DNA of 64,000 nt from Flavobacterium salmonis (GCF_903819435.1 NZ_CAIJDP010000082.1:213364-277363); one strand, 5' to 3'. Counted from the first letter of the stretch, positions 27,054 to 35,702 are shown. The notes: a model not told the origin generated them from the letters alone. Program-made: numbers and translations.

Positions 27054-27097
27054 ATACAATATTGACATTGTATAAAGCACAATGTAAATTGTATAAA
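27054..27097. repeat. Short ACAATT/ATTGTAT repeats, candidate operator
   Basis: ATACAAT and ATTGTAT form an inverted repeat at 27054-27073. ATTGTATAAA then recurs as a direct repeat 21 bp on (27067 and 27088), two helical turns apart. The cluster lies about 70-110 bp upstream of the SpoIIAA-like gene. Confidence 0.35.
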
Positions 27098-27163
27098 TAT
27101 TTTTAAACACCTCATCATAAATTTGAAATAAACTGATTGTGGTTCTTTAAAAAAAAACAAATT

Positions 27164-27541
27164 ATGATACAAATACTTGATGCACCAAATAATGTAGTCG
27201 CTTTTAGAGCAATTGGAGAAATAACCAAACATGATTACAAAAAAGTTATGGTGCCAGCAGTAGAACAATTAGTAAAACAAATCAACGAAATCAATTTTTT
27301 ATTTCTGATTGATACTGAAATTAAAGATTTTACAACAGGCGCCTGGATGGAAGATGCGATGCTTGGACTTAAAAATTTAGGAAAATGGAACAGGGCAGCG
27401 ATTGTTACCGATTCTGAAAATGCTATTTCATTTACAAACGGGTTCAGTTATATAGTGCCGGGAGAATTTAGGGGTTATAAAAAAGAGTCGTTTGATGAAG
27501 CCATGAATTGGGTTAGCAATACGGCAAAAGATAATGATTGA
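27164..27541 (+). CDS. SpoIIAA-like (STAS) protein
   Basis: 125 residues from the ATG at 27164 (an in-frame ATG at 27137 lacks conservation-like sequence). The protein fits the SpoIIAA-like group related to STAS domains: VVAFRAIGEITKHDYKKVMVP, LFLIDTEIKDFTTGAWMEDAM, KWNRAAIVTDSE. No conserved serine in the anti-sigma-antagonist position is obvious. It overlaps the DUF202 gene by 8 bp. Such proteins may bind lipids or membrane proteins; here the role is unknown. Confidence 0.78.
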   Translation: MIQILDAPNNVVAFRAIGEITKHDYKKVMVPAVEQLVKQINEINFLFLIDTEIKDFTTGAWMEDAMLGLKNLGKWNRAAIVTDSENAISFTNGFSYIVPGEFRGYKKESFDEAMNWVSNTAKDND

Positions 27542-27947
27542 TAAAATGGATAAAAATAAAAATATGATCAATGAACACATGGCAAACGAAAGGACTTTTT
27601 TGTCATGGATTCGCACCGGGATCGGAATTATGGTATTTGGTTTCGTAATCGTAAAATTTTCTTCGTTTGTGAATCAGCTGCCGGCTAGTTTTTTTCAGGA
27701 TTCCACTATTCCAAAAAACGGTTTCACTATCTTTATCGGAATTGCTCTGGTTTTTACCGGAGCCCTTACCATACTCTTATCTTACTTCAAGTACAAGCAA
27801 ACCCATAAACTGCTGCAAAAAGGAGAATATTTATATTCGACATTATTACTTACTATTCTAACGGTGGTTATTTTTCTTATGAGTATCATCATCATTGCCT
27901 ATTTGATAATAGCGGCATATCCTCTTACGTTTCAATTAACGGATTAA
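27534..27947 (+). CDS. DUF202 (YidH-like) membrane protein
   Basis: 137 residues with three transmembrane segments (IRTGIGIMVFGFVIVKF; IFIGIALVFTGALTILLSY; LLLTILTVVIFLMSIIIIAYLIIA). The hallmark ANERTFLSWIRTGIG at residues 17-31 defines the DUF202 family. Coupled to the upstream gene by an 8-bp overlap. The second Met (codon 5) is another possible start. Function unknown. Confidence 0.88.
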   Translation: MIDKMDKNKNMINEHMANERTFLSWIRTGIGIMVFGFVIVKFSSFVNQLPASFFQDSTIPKNGFTIFIGIALVFTGALTILLSYFKYKQTHKLLQKGEYLYSTLLLTILTVVIFLMSIIIIAYLIIAAYPLTFQLTD

Positions 27948-28064
27948 GAACCATATAATTAATTAATAATCTGAAAATTATATAATTAGAACTGAATTTT
28001 GTGTAAGTTTTTGGATGTCGGCATCTGTACATTTACCATGATACAAATTATAACAAATTGAATT

Positions 28065-28226
28065 ATGACAACATCAAATAAAAAGAACAGCAGTACGGAT
28101 AGTGCTAAGTCAACAGATAAAAAACCTGATACTAAAAAATCCGACAGTACAGATAAAAAAGGAACTGCTTCTAAAAGTACTTCAAAATCTGCTAAAGACG
28201 ATAAGGCTTCAACTAAGAAAAAATAA
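28065..28226 (+). CDS. Small Lys/Ser/Thr-rich basic protein
   Basis: 53 residues made almost entirely of Lys, Ser, Thr and Asp, with repeated KKSDSTDKK and KSTSKSAKDD units and a KKK end. Probably disordered and strongly basic. It lies 17 bp before a very acidic protein gene, with ATGs preceded by A-rich leaders in both cases. Bacterial low-complexity proteins of this type sometimes bind nucleic acids or accumulate in stress, but no family is recognised here. Confidence 0.6.
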   Translation: MTTSNKKNSSTDSAKSTDKKPDTKKSDSTDKKGTASKSTSKSAKDDKASTKKK

Positions 28227-28243
28227 TTTTAAATCAAAGTATT

Positions 28244-28576
28244 ATGAACATAGAAGAACGAGAAAATTACGGTCAGGATGGCCAGTGTTTTCAAAATGAC
28301 AGCCAATACAGAGATAACGATTCAGTTTCTAATGTATTAGACGATTCAGTCAATGACGACGAAGAAGGAATTTATAATCAGGAGGAAAATCCTGATGAGG
28401 ATTATAGAGATTCTGATGATATAGATCCGGATGATTACGAAGAAGAAGACCCTCCGGAAGAAGAGGATTTAGATGAGGATGACGAATTAGAAGACGATGA
28501 TGACGATTTTAATGAAACAAATATAGATGATGACATTAATGAAACTGATTCTGCCAATAGCCCTCGGGAATTTTAA
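28244..28576 (+). CDS. Highly acidic low-complexity protein
   Basis: 110 residues of which about half are Asp or Glu, with runs such as DEDDELEDDDDD. The N-terminus NIEERENYGQD resembles NKENYGRD of the protein at 35183, and both are Asp/Asn-rich, so they are likely paralogues. The C-terminus is SPREF. Probably disordered. It follows the basic small-protein gene by 17 bp and ends at a strong terminator. No function is known. Confidence 0.7.
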   Translation: MNIEERENYGQDGQCFQNDSQYRDNDSVSNVLDDSVNDDEEGIYNQEENPDEDYRDSDDIDPDDYEEEDPPEEEDLDEDDELEDDDDDFNETNIDDDINETDSANSPREF

Positions 28577-28585
28577 AATTTAAAA

Positions 28586-28630
28586 AATAAAATATCGTTT
28601 AAATCATTTTCAAGCGATATTTTATTTTTA
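28586..28630 (+). terminator. Terminator after the acidic-protein gene
   Basis: AATAAAATATCG and CGATATTTTATT pair perfectly across a 17-nt loop, then TTT. Confidence 0.75.
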
Positions 28631-28777
28631 ATACTTACTATAAATGACCTTTCAGGGAGGCAAAATTGTGTAATTAATTACGGAAATAGTATAAAGTAAA
28701 ATTTTCACAAAGTACTCATTTTTAATACATTAAATAGACACTATCGTTAAAAAATAAAATTCATAAAAAACAGAATT

Positions 28778-29452
28778 ATGGAAGCAAACACATTTACACC
28801 CACACAGATACAGAAAAAATCAAAACTTAAAACCAATGTGTCCACACTCGAAAGAATTGCAATGATTACAAGCGGAACTTACCTTTTGTATAAAGGCTTA
28901 TCTGAAGAAAAGAAAAATATTGTAAAAATCGGTTCAGGAGGCACAATGCTTTTAAGGGGTTTATCAGGATACTGTCCTATATATGATGCTGTTGATCATC
29001 TAAAAAATGATAAAGCATCAAATGTAAATATTCGAATTAACAGTTTGATCAATAAACCAATAAGTGAAGTTTATTCTTTTTGGCGAGATTTTGAAAATTT
29101 ACCAAAATTTATGAGTCATCTGGAATCCGTACGTCCGTTAAGTTACACTACTTCTAAATGGACGGCTAAAGGTCCTGGGGGAATTGGAAAATTAAGCTGG
29201 ATTGCTGAAATTATAAAAGATGAAAAAGACCGTCTTATCAGCTGGAATTCTCTACCGGAATCTTCTGTCAAAAATGCTGGTAAAGTTGTTTTCAGACCAA
29301 CTGGAGAAGGTACTGAGATAATTGTTACTATTTCTTATCATGCACCACTGGGAATTGCAGGAGAAGGTGCGGCAAAACTTCTTAACCCTTATTTTGAAAA
29401 AATCGTAAAAGATGACCTTATGAATTTTAAAACTTATTTAGAGTCTAATTGA
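28778..29452 (+). CDS. SRPBCC (cyclase/dehydrase-like) protein with a DUF2892-type N-terminus
   Basis: 224 residues. The first 75 (VSTLERIAMITSGTYLLYKGLSEE...GGTMLLRGLSGYCPIYDAV) resemble the DUF2892 two-helix membrane region. The rest is a START/SRPBCC domain: INKPISEVYSFWRDFENLPKFMSHLESV, KWTAKGPGG, ISWNSLPESSVKNAGKVVF. This fusion is common in Bacteroidota and Proteobacteria stress-related loci. It likely binds a hydrophobic ligand or acts near the membrane; activity unknown. Confidence 0.82.
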   Translation: MEANTFTPTQIQKKSKLKTNVSTLERIAMITSGTYLLYKGLSEEKKNIVKIGSGGTMLLRGLSGYCPIYDAVDHLKNDKASNVNIRINSLINKPISEVYSFWRDFENLPKFMSHLESVRPLSYTTSKWTAKGPGGIGKLSWIAEIIKDEKDRLISWNSLPESSVKNAGKVVFRPTGEGTEIIVTISYHAPLGIAGEGAAKLLNPYFEKIVKDDLMNFKTYLESN

Positions 29453-29485
29453 TTCTAATATTGTGTGCTTACTGAGTTTAAATAG

Positions 29486-29521
29486 AAAAGCCTGTAATGA
29501 TTTGGAACATTACAGGCTTTT
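29486..29521. terminator. Bidirectional terminator
   Basis: AAAAGCCTGTAATG and CATTACAGGCTTTT form a perfect 14-bp stem around an 8-nt loop. It serves the SRPBCC gene on the plus strand and the lipoprotein gene on the minus strand. Confidence 0.9.
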
Positions 29522-29542
29522 CTTGTAAACAGAAAAAATGAA

Positions 29543-29857
29543 TTATTTACCTGTACTGGTAGAATCCGTTCTTACTGATGTATTACCTTTTTGTGTTGTA
29601 CCCGCTGATCCTGAACCTGTTGATCCTTCGCCGGTAGCTCCTGTTGTGCCGGCTCCATTTGCACCTGTTCCTTCCCCGCCTTCTAAATCTGAATTAATAG
29701 AATCTGACGGTGCCGGCCCTACGCTATCAACAGTAATTTGTATCGAATCAGTTTCATTTGAATATTCACCACTATTAGCATCACTTTTTTTACACGATAG
29801 CAATAAAACCGCAGTAATGAACAGAAATGCGATTTTTGATTTGAATACCTTTTTCAT
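29543..29857 (-). CDS. Small Gly/Thr/Ser-rich lipoprotein
   Basis: 104 residues. A lipoprotein signal MKKVFKSKIAFLFITAVLLLSC is clear, with Cys22 as the lipidated residue. The mature part begins KKSDANSGEYSN and becomes a Gly/Thr/Ser repeat (GTGANGAGTTGATGEGSTG). Probably a cell-surface or periplasmic lipoprotein with an unstructured tail. The minus-strand leader contains AATTATATAA at 29914-29923. The antisense frame over the same bases has no signal and is rejected. Confidence 0.72.
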   Translation of the reverse strand: MKKVFKSKIAFLFITAVLLLSCKKSDANSGEYSNETDSIQITVDSVGPAPSDSINSDLEGGEGTGANGAGTTGATGEGSTGSGSAGTTQKGNTSVRTDSTSTGK

Positions 29858-30101
29858 AACATTTTTTTAAAGTTTCTATAATTTCAAATATAAAATCGGC
29901 ATCAGCCAAATTTTTATATAATTTTAATTATATTTTACATAATTAAAAAATAAAGCATTAATAATCAGAAGCTTATTTTGAAATAAATTTTAAATCAAAT
30001 CTCACAAACATGGGTATTATATAACAAAACAGAAAAATTATATAAATTCATTTTTTAACTTCCTTATATTTTTATTAGAATTATTTTACCTTATAATTTT
30101 A

Positions 30102-30263
30102 ATGAATATGAAAAAACTGAATTTTTTGATTATTGTAACCGCTATCTTTTTAACCCTTATAAATACCAATTGTTCTTCTCATTGTGATGATGAAGATTAT
30201 ACCAGAGATCAAAAAGAGGCTGTACTGCAGCAAAAGGATTCACTAAAAGTGCTAATAGATTAA
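30102..30263 (+). CDS. Very small lipoprotein
   Basis: 53 residues: a lipoprotein signal (MKKLNFLIIVTAIFLTLINTNC) with Cys24 as the likely acylation site, then only about 30 acidic residues (CSSHCDDEDYTRDQKEAV...SLKVLID). The leader carries AATTATATAA at 30036-30045, 57 bp upstream. No family is recognised. Such short lipoproteins resemble entericidin-like or envelope-stress peptides in size only. Confidence 0.55.
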   Translation: MNMKKLNFLIIVTAIFLTLINTNCSSHCDDEDYTRDQKEAVLQQKDSLKVLID

Positions 30264-30478
30264 TTGCACTCCATTTTCAAAATTACTAAAGTCTTTTTAA
30301 ACCCAAACAACTACATATCTATGAAAGAATTCTACCCTTTTATTACACATATATAATTGCTTGTCTGCATTTAAGCAGTCCATAAAACTGCATAAATAGT
30401 CTAGTTGAAATCTACATTTTTTCTCCTTAGAACATAATTTTAAATAATTATGAAAAATAACTTTCAATCAAAGCAATT

Positions 30479-30853
30479 ATGAGATATAAAAACATTTTAC
30501 AGATTGATGACGATTATGATGATTGCGATTTCTTTTTAGAAGCACTCGAAGAAGTATCTGCTGCTGCCTATACGGCAATACATAATCCTGTTCAGGCATT
30601 ACAAAAACTGGTTTGTAAAGAAATACATCCGGATCTGATTTTTCTAGATATTAATATGCCCGGAATGAACGGAATGGAACTATTAATAGAAATGAATAAA
30701 AAAGAGCTCATAAAAAATATTCCTGTAATCATATTTTCTACCTCGATACCATCAGACATAGAAAATAAACTGCAGGGATTGGGCGCAGTGGGTTATTATA
30801 TTAAACCAAACGATTTTGGAACTATGAAAACAATTTTGAGAAACATCGTTTAA
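30479..30853 (+). CDS. Stand-alone response-regulator receiver
   Basis: 124 residues, a single CheY-like receiver. Acidic pocket DDDYDD near 10-14, phosphorylation site Asp57 in DLIFLDINMPGMNG, Ser/Thr in IIFSTS near 86, and Lys in YYIKPNDF near 106. No output domain. It is probably the phosphoacceptor for a nearby kinase, the best candidate being the CheB-CheR-PAS-kinase fusion 204 bp downstream, which has no receiver of its own. Confidence 0.9.
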   Translation: MRYKNILQIDDDYDDCDFFLEALEEVSAAAYTAIHNPVQALQKLVCKEIHPDLIFLDINMPGMNGMELLIEMNKKELIKNIPVIIFSTSIPSDIENKLQGLGAVGYYIKPNDFGTMKTILRNIV

Positions 30854-31032
30854 TATTTTTTTGACCAAAAATCAGCTAATGTTAAGACTGTTTTAATTCA
30901 AAATTTAAACTTTTAAAGTGATAAATTTTTCACCTAAAAAGTACGTGATTTCAATTTTACATTTTTTAAATGTGTGCCTTACATAATTCCCATGTGAGCG
31001 TAAAAAGCTTATTTTTAGAGTAAAACACTGAC

Positions 31033-31040
31033 TATCTTTG
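31033..31040 (+). promoter_or_regulatory. -7 element of the CheB-CheR kinase gene
   Basis: TATCTTTG matches TAnnTTTG and sits 16 bp before the ATG at 31057. A clear TTTG at the right distance upstream is absent (TTTTTAG instead). Confidence 0.5.
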
Positions 31041-31056
31041 AGAAAACACCTACCTC

Positions 31057-34000
31057 ATGGAAGTCCCCGAAACCTTTAAAACCGAAAATAAAACCACAAC
31101 TTTTCCAATTGTTGGTATAGGAGCATCTGCCGGTGGACTGGATGCTTTTAAAAAATTAATCTCAGCAATATCTGCAGATTCAGGCATGGCTTATGTGCTT
31201 GTACAACACTTGTCACCCGATCATCCGAGCAGCCTTACACAAATCCTGTCACAATATTCACAAATTCCTGTACAAGAAATTATCCGCAATATAAATCTTG
31301 CTCCTAATAATATCTACGTTATTCCCGAAAACAATCTTCTCATAGCAGAAGCAGGTACTTTAAAACTTAAACAGAGAACACGGGACGAAAGACGAAATAA
31401 TACCATTGACATCTTTTTTGAATCTCTTGCAGATGTTCATAGAACTTTTGCCATTGGTGTTATACTTTCCGGAACCGGTTTTGATGGTACATTAGGATTC
31501 AAAAAAATAAAGGAACTGGGAGGCGCAACTATAGCTCAGGACCCCGAAACGGCCGCATTTAAAGGAATGCCTCAAAGCGCAATTGAAACTGATGCAGCCG
31601 ATTATATTCTGGCTCCCGAAAAAATTCCGTCCCAGTTACTGGAAATTCATAAAAGCTATATTACCAACTATGGCTATACAGAAGAAGAGCATATTCCAAA
31701 AAACGATGAGGAAATTTTCTTTCAGATTATTAATCTTATTCTTTTAAGAACCGGTAACGATTTCAGGCATTATAAATATCCTACTATAAGACGTCGTATT
31801 GCAAGAAGAATGGTCACTACAGAAAGAAACACTATTGAAGATTATTATAACTTTTTGCGAAATAACAAAAATGAGCAGGATTTATTATTTAATGATTTTT
31901 TAATTCCGGTAACATATTTCTTTAGAGACCAGGAAGCTTTTGAAAGTTTGCCCAACATTGTTTACCCATCCCTAATCAGGAATATAACCAATAACAACCT
32001 AAGAATCTGGGTTGCCGGATGCTCTACGGGTGAAGAAGCATATTCTATAGCGATCAGCCTTCATGAATATCTGCTGCAAACAAATAATACAGACATAAAA
32101 GTTCAGATTTTCGCATCGGATATATCTGAAAAAAGCATCACTAAAGCAAGATCCGGAACCTATTCTTATCAGGAAGTACAGCAAATATCAGCAGAGAGAC
32201 TTGATAATTATTTTACGAGAAGCGAGGGTAACTACCATATCAATAAAGTAATTCGGGACATGTGCATTTTTGCCGTGCATAATTTTGTAAAGGATTCTGC
32301 TTTTGCCAGAATAGATTTGGTTACCTGCCGTAATGTACTTATCTATTTTGATTCTTATCTGCAAAATAAAGTTCTGGAAACTTTTCATTATTCCCTAAAA
32401 GATAATGGATTGCTGTTTCTTGGAAAATCAGAATCAGTTACTAATTCTCAAGATTTATTTGAAAACATCGAAAAATTCGGAAAAATCTACACCCGCAAGT
32501 TTATAGCAGGCAGGTATGTGGCAAAACTCTATAAACCAACACCAAATAATGTATCGCAAAACAATGTAACAGCTCAAATAAAAAGTGCATCTGAAAACGA
32601 TTTCAAAAAAATTGCATCTGAGATTTTATTTACAAAGTACACACCCATTAGTGTTATAATTGATCTGAATCAGGAAATTTTATATTTTCATGGCGATACA
32701 AGCCCATTTTTGCTTCCCTCTCCCGGACAGCCTAATTTTAATATCTTAAAAATGGCTCGTGAAGGTCTTTTTTTTGAATTAAATAATGCAATCGCAAAAG
32801 TAAGAGAAGAGAAATTAAATATAAAAAAAGAAAATATTCAGATTAAAAACCAACCTTATCTCGTTTCTTTTGAAATGTTTTTACTCCCAAATGACGATGA
32901 GCGTATTATGATTATTTTTCATAAGATAATTGTACCCGAAACAAATCCTCAAAAAAAAATACAGAAAAAAAATTCAGACCAAAAGCGTATTGAGGAACTT
33001 GAAAATGAATTATCACAATTATACAGAGATATAAAAAATGTAACTGAAGAACAGAAAATCCTCTTAGAGGAATTACAGACTACTAATGAAGAATTATTGA
33101 GCAGTGGAGAAGAATTGCAGGCACTGAATGAAGAACTGGAAACCTCGACTGAGGAACTTCAGTCAAATAATGAAGAATTGGTGTGTGTCAATGATGAGCT
33201 TATCGATCGTCAGAAACAGCTTATTTCCCTGAGAAATTATTCTGAATCAATTGTTAAAACCATTCACGAGCCATTACTAATTGTAAACAAGGACTTTATC
33301 ATCAAAAGTGCCAATCCTGCATTTTATAAATACTTTAATACAAGCGAAAAAGCTACAGAAGCTTATAGTCTTTTTGAAATTGGAAATTGTCAATGGGACA
33401 TTCCTGAATTTAGGAAACAATTACTGAAAATAGACACGGAATTTTCGATAGAAAATTTACAATTAGATACTATCTGTCCTGATATTGGTAAAAAAACAAT
33501 GATTGTAAATGCACGTCTTATAATCGATTCAACACCAGAAGGGATGATTCTTGTGGCACTCGAAGATATTACAGATTTAGTAGCAACAAATGAATTATTG
33601 TCGAATAAAAATATTGAATTACAAACACAAAATGAACAGCTGGAGGCTTTTACTTCTGCAGCCAGTCATGATTTACAGGAACCACTCCGAAAAATTCATA
33701 TGTTTTGCAAAAGGATTTTTGAAAACGAATCAGGCTTAAGCGAATCAGGAAAACATAATCTCGAACGTGTTCTTTTTTCTGTAACCAATATGAGTATTTT
33801 AATTACCGATCTCATTGAGTACTCAAGAATAAGCTTTATAAAAAAAGAGTATAAAAAAACAGATCTGAATGTCGTTTTGAAAAAAACATTGGCAGATATT
33901 AAGGACAATATTTTAGAAAAAAAAGCCGTAATCACTATTTTTCCCTCTCCTCAATTAAATATCATACCGTATCAGATTCAGCAGCTTTTTAAAAATTTGA

Positions 34001-34335
34001 TACTGAACGCTATCAAATATTCCAAAGAAGACATAATACCCGAAATCAAAATTGAAACGCTAAACCCTTCACCTGATGAAATACTTGAACTTGGTGGAAA
34101 AACAGATATTAATTACGTAAAGATTTGTATCAGCGATAATGGTATTGGCTTTAGTCAGGAATATGCGTCTAAAATTTTTAATCCTTTCTTTAGATTGCAT
34201 AATAGCGATAAATATCACGGAAGCGGTCTGGGGTTAACGCTGGTTAAAAAAATTGTTGACAACCATGAAGGATTTATAAAAGTATCCAGCAAAATAAATC
34301 AGGGAACAACTTTCTACATTTATTTACCATTATAA
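31057..34335 (+). CDS. CheB-CheR-PAS histidine kinase fusion
   Basis: 1092 residues. Order: CheB methylesterase (about 15-195; IGASAGGLDAF serine, VQHLSPDHPS histidine, GTGFDGT aspartate), CheR methyltransferase (about 215-490; AdoMet motif WVAGCSTGEEAYS), a linker with PAS-like parts, a coiled coil built of EELQTTNEELLSSGEEL-type repeats near 670-720, a PAS domain near 735-850, and a HisKA/HATPase core (SHDLQEPLRKIHMF phosphoacceptor, DNGIGFSQEY, GSGLGLTLVKK). There is no C-terminal receiver. Such fusions occur outside chemotaxis operons and their signal is unknown. Confidence 0.93.
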   Translation: MEVPETFKTENKTTTFPIVGIGASAGGLDAFKKLISAISADSGMAYVLVQHLSPDHPSSLTQILSQYSQIPVQEIIRNINLAPNNIYVIPENNLLIAEAGTLKLKQRTRDERRNNTIDIFFESLADVHRTFAIGVILSGTGFDGTLGFKKIKELGGATIAQDPETAAFKGMPQSAIETDAADYILAPEKIPSQLLEIHKSYITNYGYTEEEHIPKNDEEIFFQIINLILLRTGNDFRHYKYPTIRRRIARRMVTTERNTIEDYYNFLRNNKNEQDLLFNDFLIPVTYFFRDQEAFESLPNIVYPSLIRNITNNNLRIWVAGCSTGEEAYSIAISLHEYLLQTNNTDIKVQIFASDISEKSITKARSGTYSYQEVQQISAERLDNYFTRSEGNYHINKVIRDMCIFAVHNFVKDSAFARIDLVTCRNVLIYFDSYLQNKVLETFHYSLKDNGLLFLGKSESVTNSQDLFENIEKFGKIYTRKFIAGRYVAKLYKPTPNNVSQNNVTAQIKSASENDFKKIASEILFTKYTPISVIIDLNQEILYFHGDTSPFLLPSPGQPNFNILKMAREGLFFELNNAIAKVREEKLNIKKENIQIKNQPYLVSFEMFLLPNDDERIMIIFHKIIVPETNPQKKIQKKNSDQKRIEELENELSQLYRDIKNVTEEQKILLEELQTTNEELLSSGEELQALNEELETSTEELQSNNEELVCVNDELIDRQKQLISLRNYSESIVKTIHEPLLIVNKDFIIKSANPAFYKYFNTSEKATEAYSLFEIGNCQWDIPEFRKQLLKIDTEFSIENLQLDTICPDIGKKTMIVNARLIIDSTPEGMILVALEDITDLVATNELLSNKNIELQTQNEQLEAFTSAASHDLQEPLRKIHMFCKRIFENESGLSESGKHNLERVLFSVTNMSILITDLIEYSRISFIKKEYKKTDLNVVLKKTLADIKDNILEKKAVITIFPSPQLNIIPYQIQQLFKNLILNAIKYSKEDIIPEIKIETLNPSPDEILELGGKTDINYVKICISDNGIGFSQEYASKIFNPFFRLHNSDKYHGSGLGLTLVKKIVDNHEGFIKVSSKINQGTTFYIYLPL

Positions 34336-34365
34336 AAAACACGATAAAAATGATATCTTTTTCTC

Positions 34366-34830
34366 TTATTTATCGATTTTATCGATAAAGCCAATTTTTA
34401 CCTGTTTTTTTTTATACGAAACAATTGATTTAGATTTGATCCAATACTCAATTATTGTCTTTATGATTTGTTTGAACTCAGCATAATCATAAGGTTTCAC
34501 AAAATAACTTTGCGTAGGTATCGAGTACGGATCTATTACGTATGTCTGATTAAAAGATGTTGTGAAAAACAGATAAGGGCAATGAAACAACTCACCTACA
34601 TTATCAAGTTTTGCTTCTACCACATTATCATTCATAATATTCAATAAAACAATATCAGAAAAAATAAGAAACGGCTTTAATTTATTTCGCAGTATATAAT
34701 GATAAGCAATTTCCGGATCATTAAAATAGATTACCTGATTTGGATAATTCAAATCAGAAAAAAACTCTATAAATAACTTCCGGTCTTCCTGTTTGTTTTC
34801 TACAATTATTATGGGGCCTTTTTTATTCAT
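34366..34830 (-). CDS. Atypical receiver-domain protein
   Basis: 154 residues. The receiver fold is recognisable: IIIVENKQEDRKLF at the start, Asp59 in LIFSDIVLL, Thr/Ser in YLFFTTS, and Lys in SYFVKPYDY. The acidic pair is Glu-Asn in place of Asp-Asp, and there is an insertion after the phosphorylation site (NIMNDNVVEAKLDN). It may be a partly degenerate receiver. It faces the CheB-CheR kinase gene convergently, 30 bp apart. Confidence 0.72.
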   Translation of the reverse strand: MNKKGPIIIVENKQEDRKLFIEFFSDLNYPNQVIYFNDPEIAYHYILRNKLKPFLIFSDIVLLNIMNDNVVEAKLDNVGELFHCPYLFFTTSFNQTYVIDPYSIPTQSYFVKPYDYAEFKQIIKTIIEYWIKSKSIVSYKKKQVKIGFIDKIDK

Positions 34831-35182
34831 AAGCCATAATTTAAATCTTAAAATTACATGAGGGTTGATAATTAGTTATGTTTATATCTCTAAACAATAA
34901 ATTTACAACACAAATATTTTAAATTTCAGACAAAAAAACTTACAAAATACACATCGTGAATTATATAATTTTCATTCCGGTATTTCATTTAGATGTTTGA
35001 AAAATCTAAATCCCTTTTAAAATCCTTTTTGTGATTTGAAGGAAAGCTATACAAAACTGATAATTATATAACTACTGCTGTAAATTCTATAAATAAAATT
35101 TGAACCTTACAATTAAATTTGAGTTTTTCTCCTCTCGAATCACAGTATATTTTAAATTATAATCACTTTTAAATTATTTTAT
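34831..35182. other. AT-rich gene-free gap with two AATTATATAA copies
   Basis: No coding frame is seen. AATTATATAA occurs at 34959-34968 and 35062-35071, the same 10-mer found before four other small genes of this block; see the finding on that motif. Confidence 0.4.
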
Positions 35183-35545
35183 ATGACAACACAGAACAAA
35201 GAAAACTATGGTCGGGATGTTCGTAGTTTTCATCATCCAGAAGATGATATGAAGGCTCCTTCAGATATAAATAATTATCCGGATTCGGAAAACAAAAGCT
35301 ATGTGGGTCAATACGAGAAGGACAATAATGAAGAAGAGATTGTTAATCCGGATGATGACATAATTAATAATGAAGATGACGATGAATTAAACAATCATTT
35401 TAGCAGCCTGCAAAAAAATGATGACCAGAAAAATAATGCCGATGCTAATTTTTATGCAGATGAATGGGACAGCCAGGTAGATGTAAAGGACATTGGCGAT
35501 GATACTAAAGAAGATTCTGACGAAAATGACAGTTATGTAAAATAA
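35183..35545 (+). CDS. Acidic low-complexity protein, probably frameshifted near its end
   Basis: 120 residues rich in Asp, Asn and Glu, beginning TTQNKENYGRD, which mirrors the acidic protein at 28244. It stops at 35545 in SYVK. Removing one A from the AAAA at 35539-35542 would extend the frame by 37 residues to 35654, giving a sensible acidic C-terminus (see next entry). Probably disordered; function unknown. Confidence 0.65.
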   Translation: MTTQNKENYGRDVRSFHHPEDDMKAPSDINNYPDSENKSYVGQYEKDNNEEEIVNPDDDIINNEDDDELNNHFSSLQKNDDQKNNADANFYADEWDSQVDVKDIGDDTKEDSDENDSYVK

Positions 35546-35654
35546 GATTGCCGCAGATAATCAAAAAAAGGATCTGCTAGATCTGGAATACGACATTGAT
35601 CAGGATCTTGAAGAAACGGACCCTGTAAACAATCCGATAAGTTTTAAATATTAA
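35546..35654 (+). pseudogene. Displaced 3' end of the acidic-protein gene
   Basis: In the +1 frame relative to the upstream gene, NKIAADNQKKDLLDLEYDI and then DQDLEETDPVNNPISFKY run to TAA at 35652-35654. The composition continues that of the upstream protein and the end resembles the SPREF end of the paralogue. No start codon of its own is available, so it reads as the shifted end of one original gene of about 157 residues. Confidence 0.55.
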
Positions 35655-35660
35655 ATTATA

Positions 35661-35702
35661 AATAATAGGCTGTCTCAAAAAGGCAGCCTATTATTTTTTT
35701 TA
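35661..35702. terminator. Bidirectional terminator
   Basis: AATAATAGGCTG and CAGCCTATTATT pair across an 11-nt loop, followed by T-runs. It ends the acidic-protein gene and, in the other direction, the receiver-kinase gene. Confidence 0.85.

Noticed and set aside
28102..28299. Plus-strand 65-residue frame
   Set aside because: It overlaps the basic and acidic small-protein genes in another frame and has no independent support.
29538..29870. Plus-strand 110-residue frame rich in proline
   Set aside because: It is the complement of the Gly/Thr-rich lipoprotein, which has a clear signal and lipobox on the minus strand.
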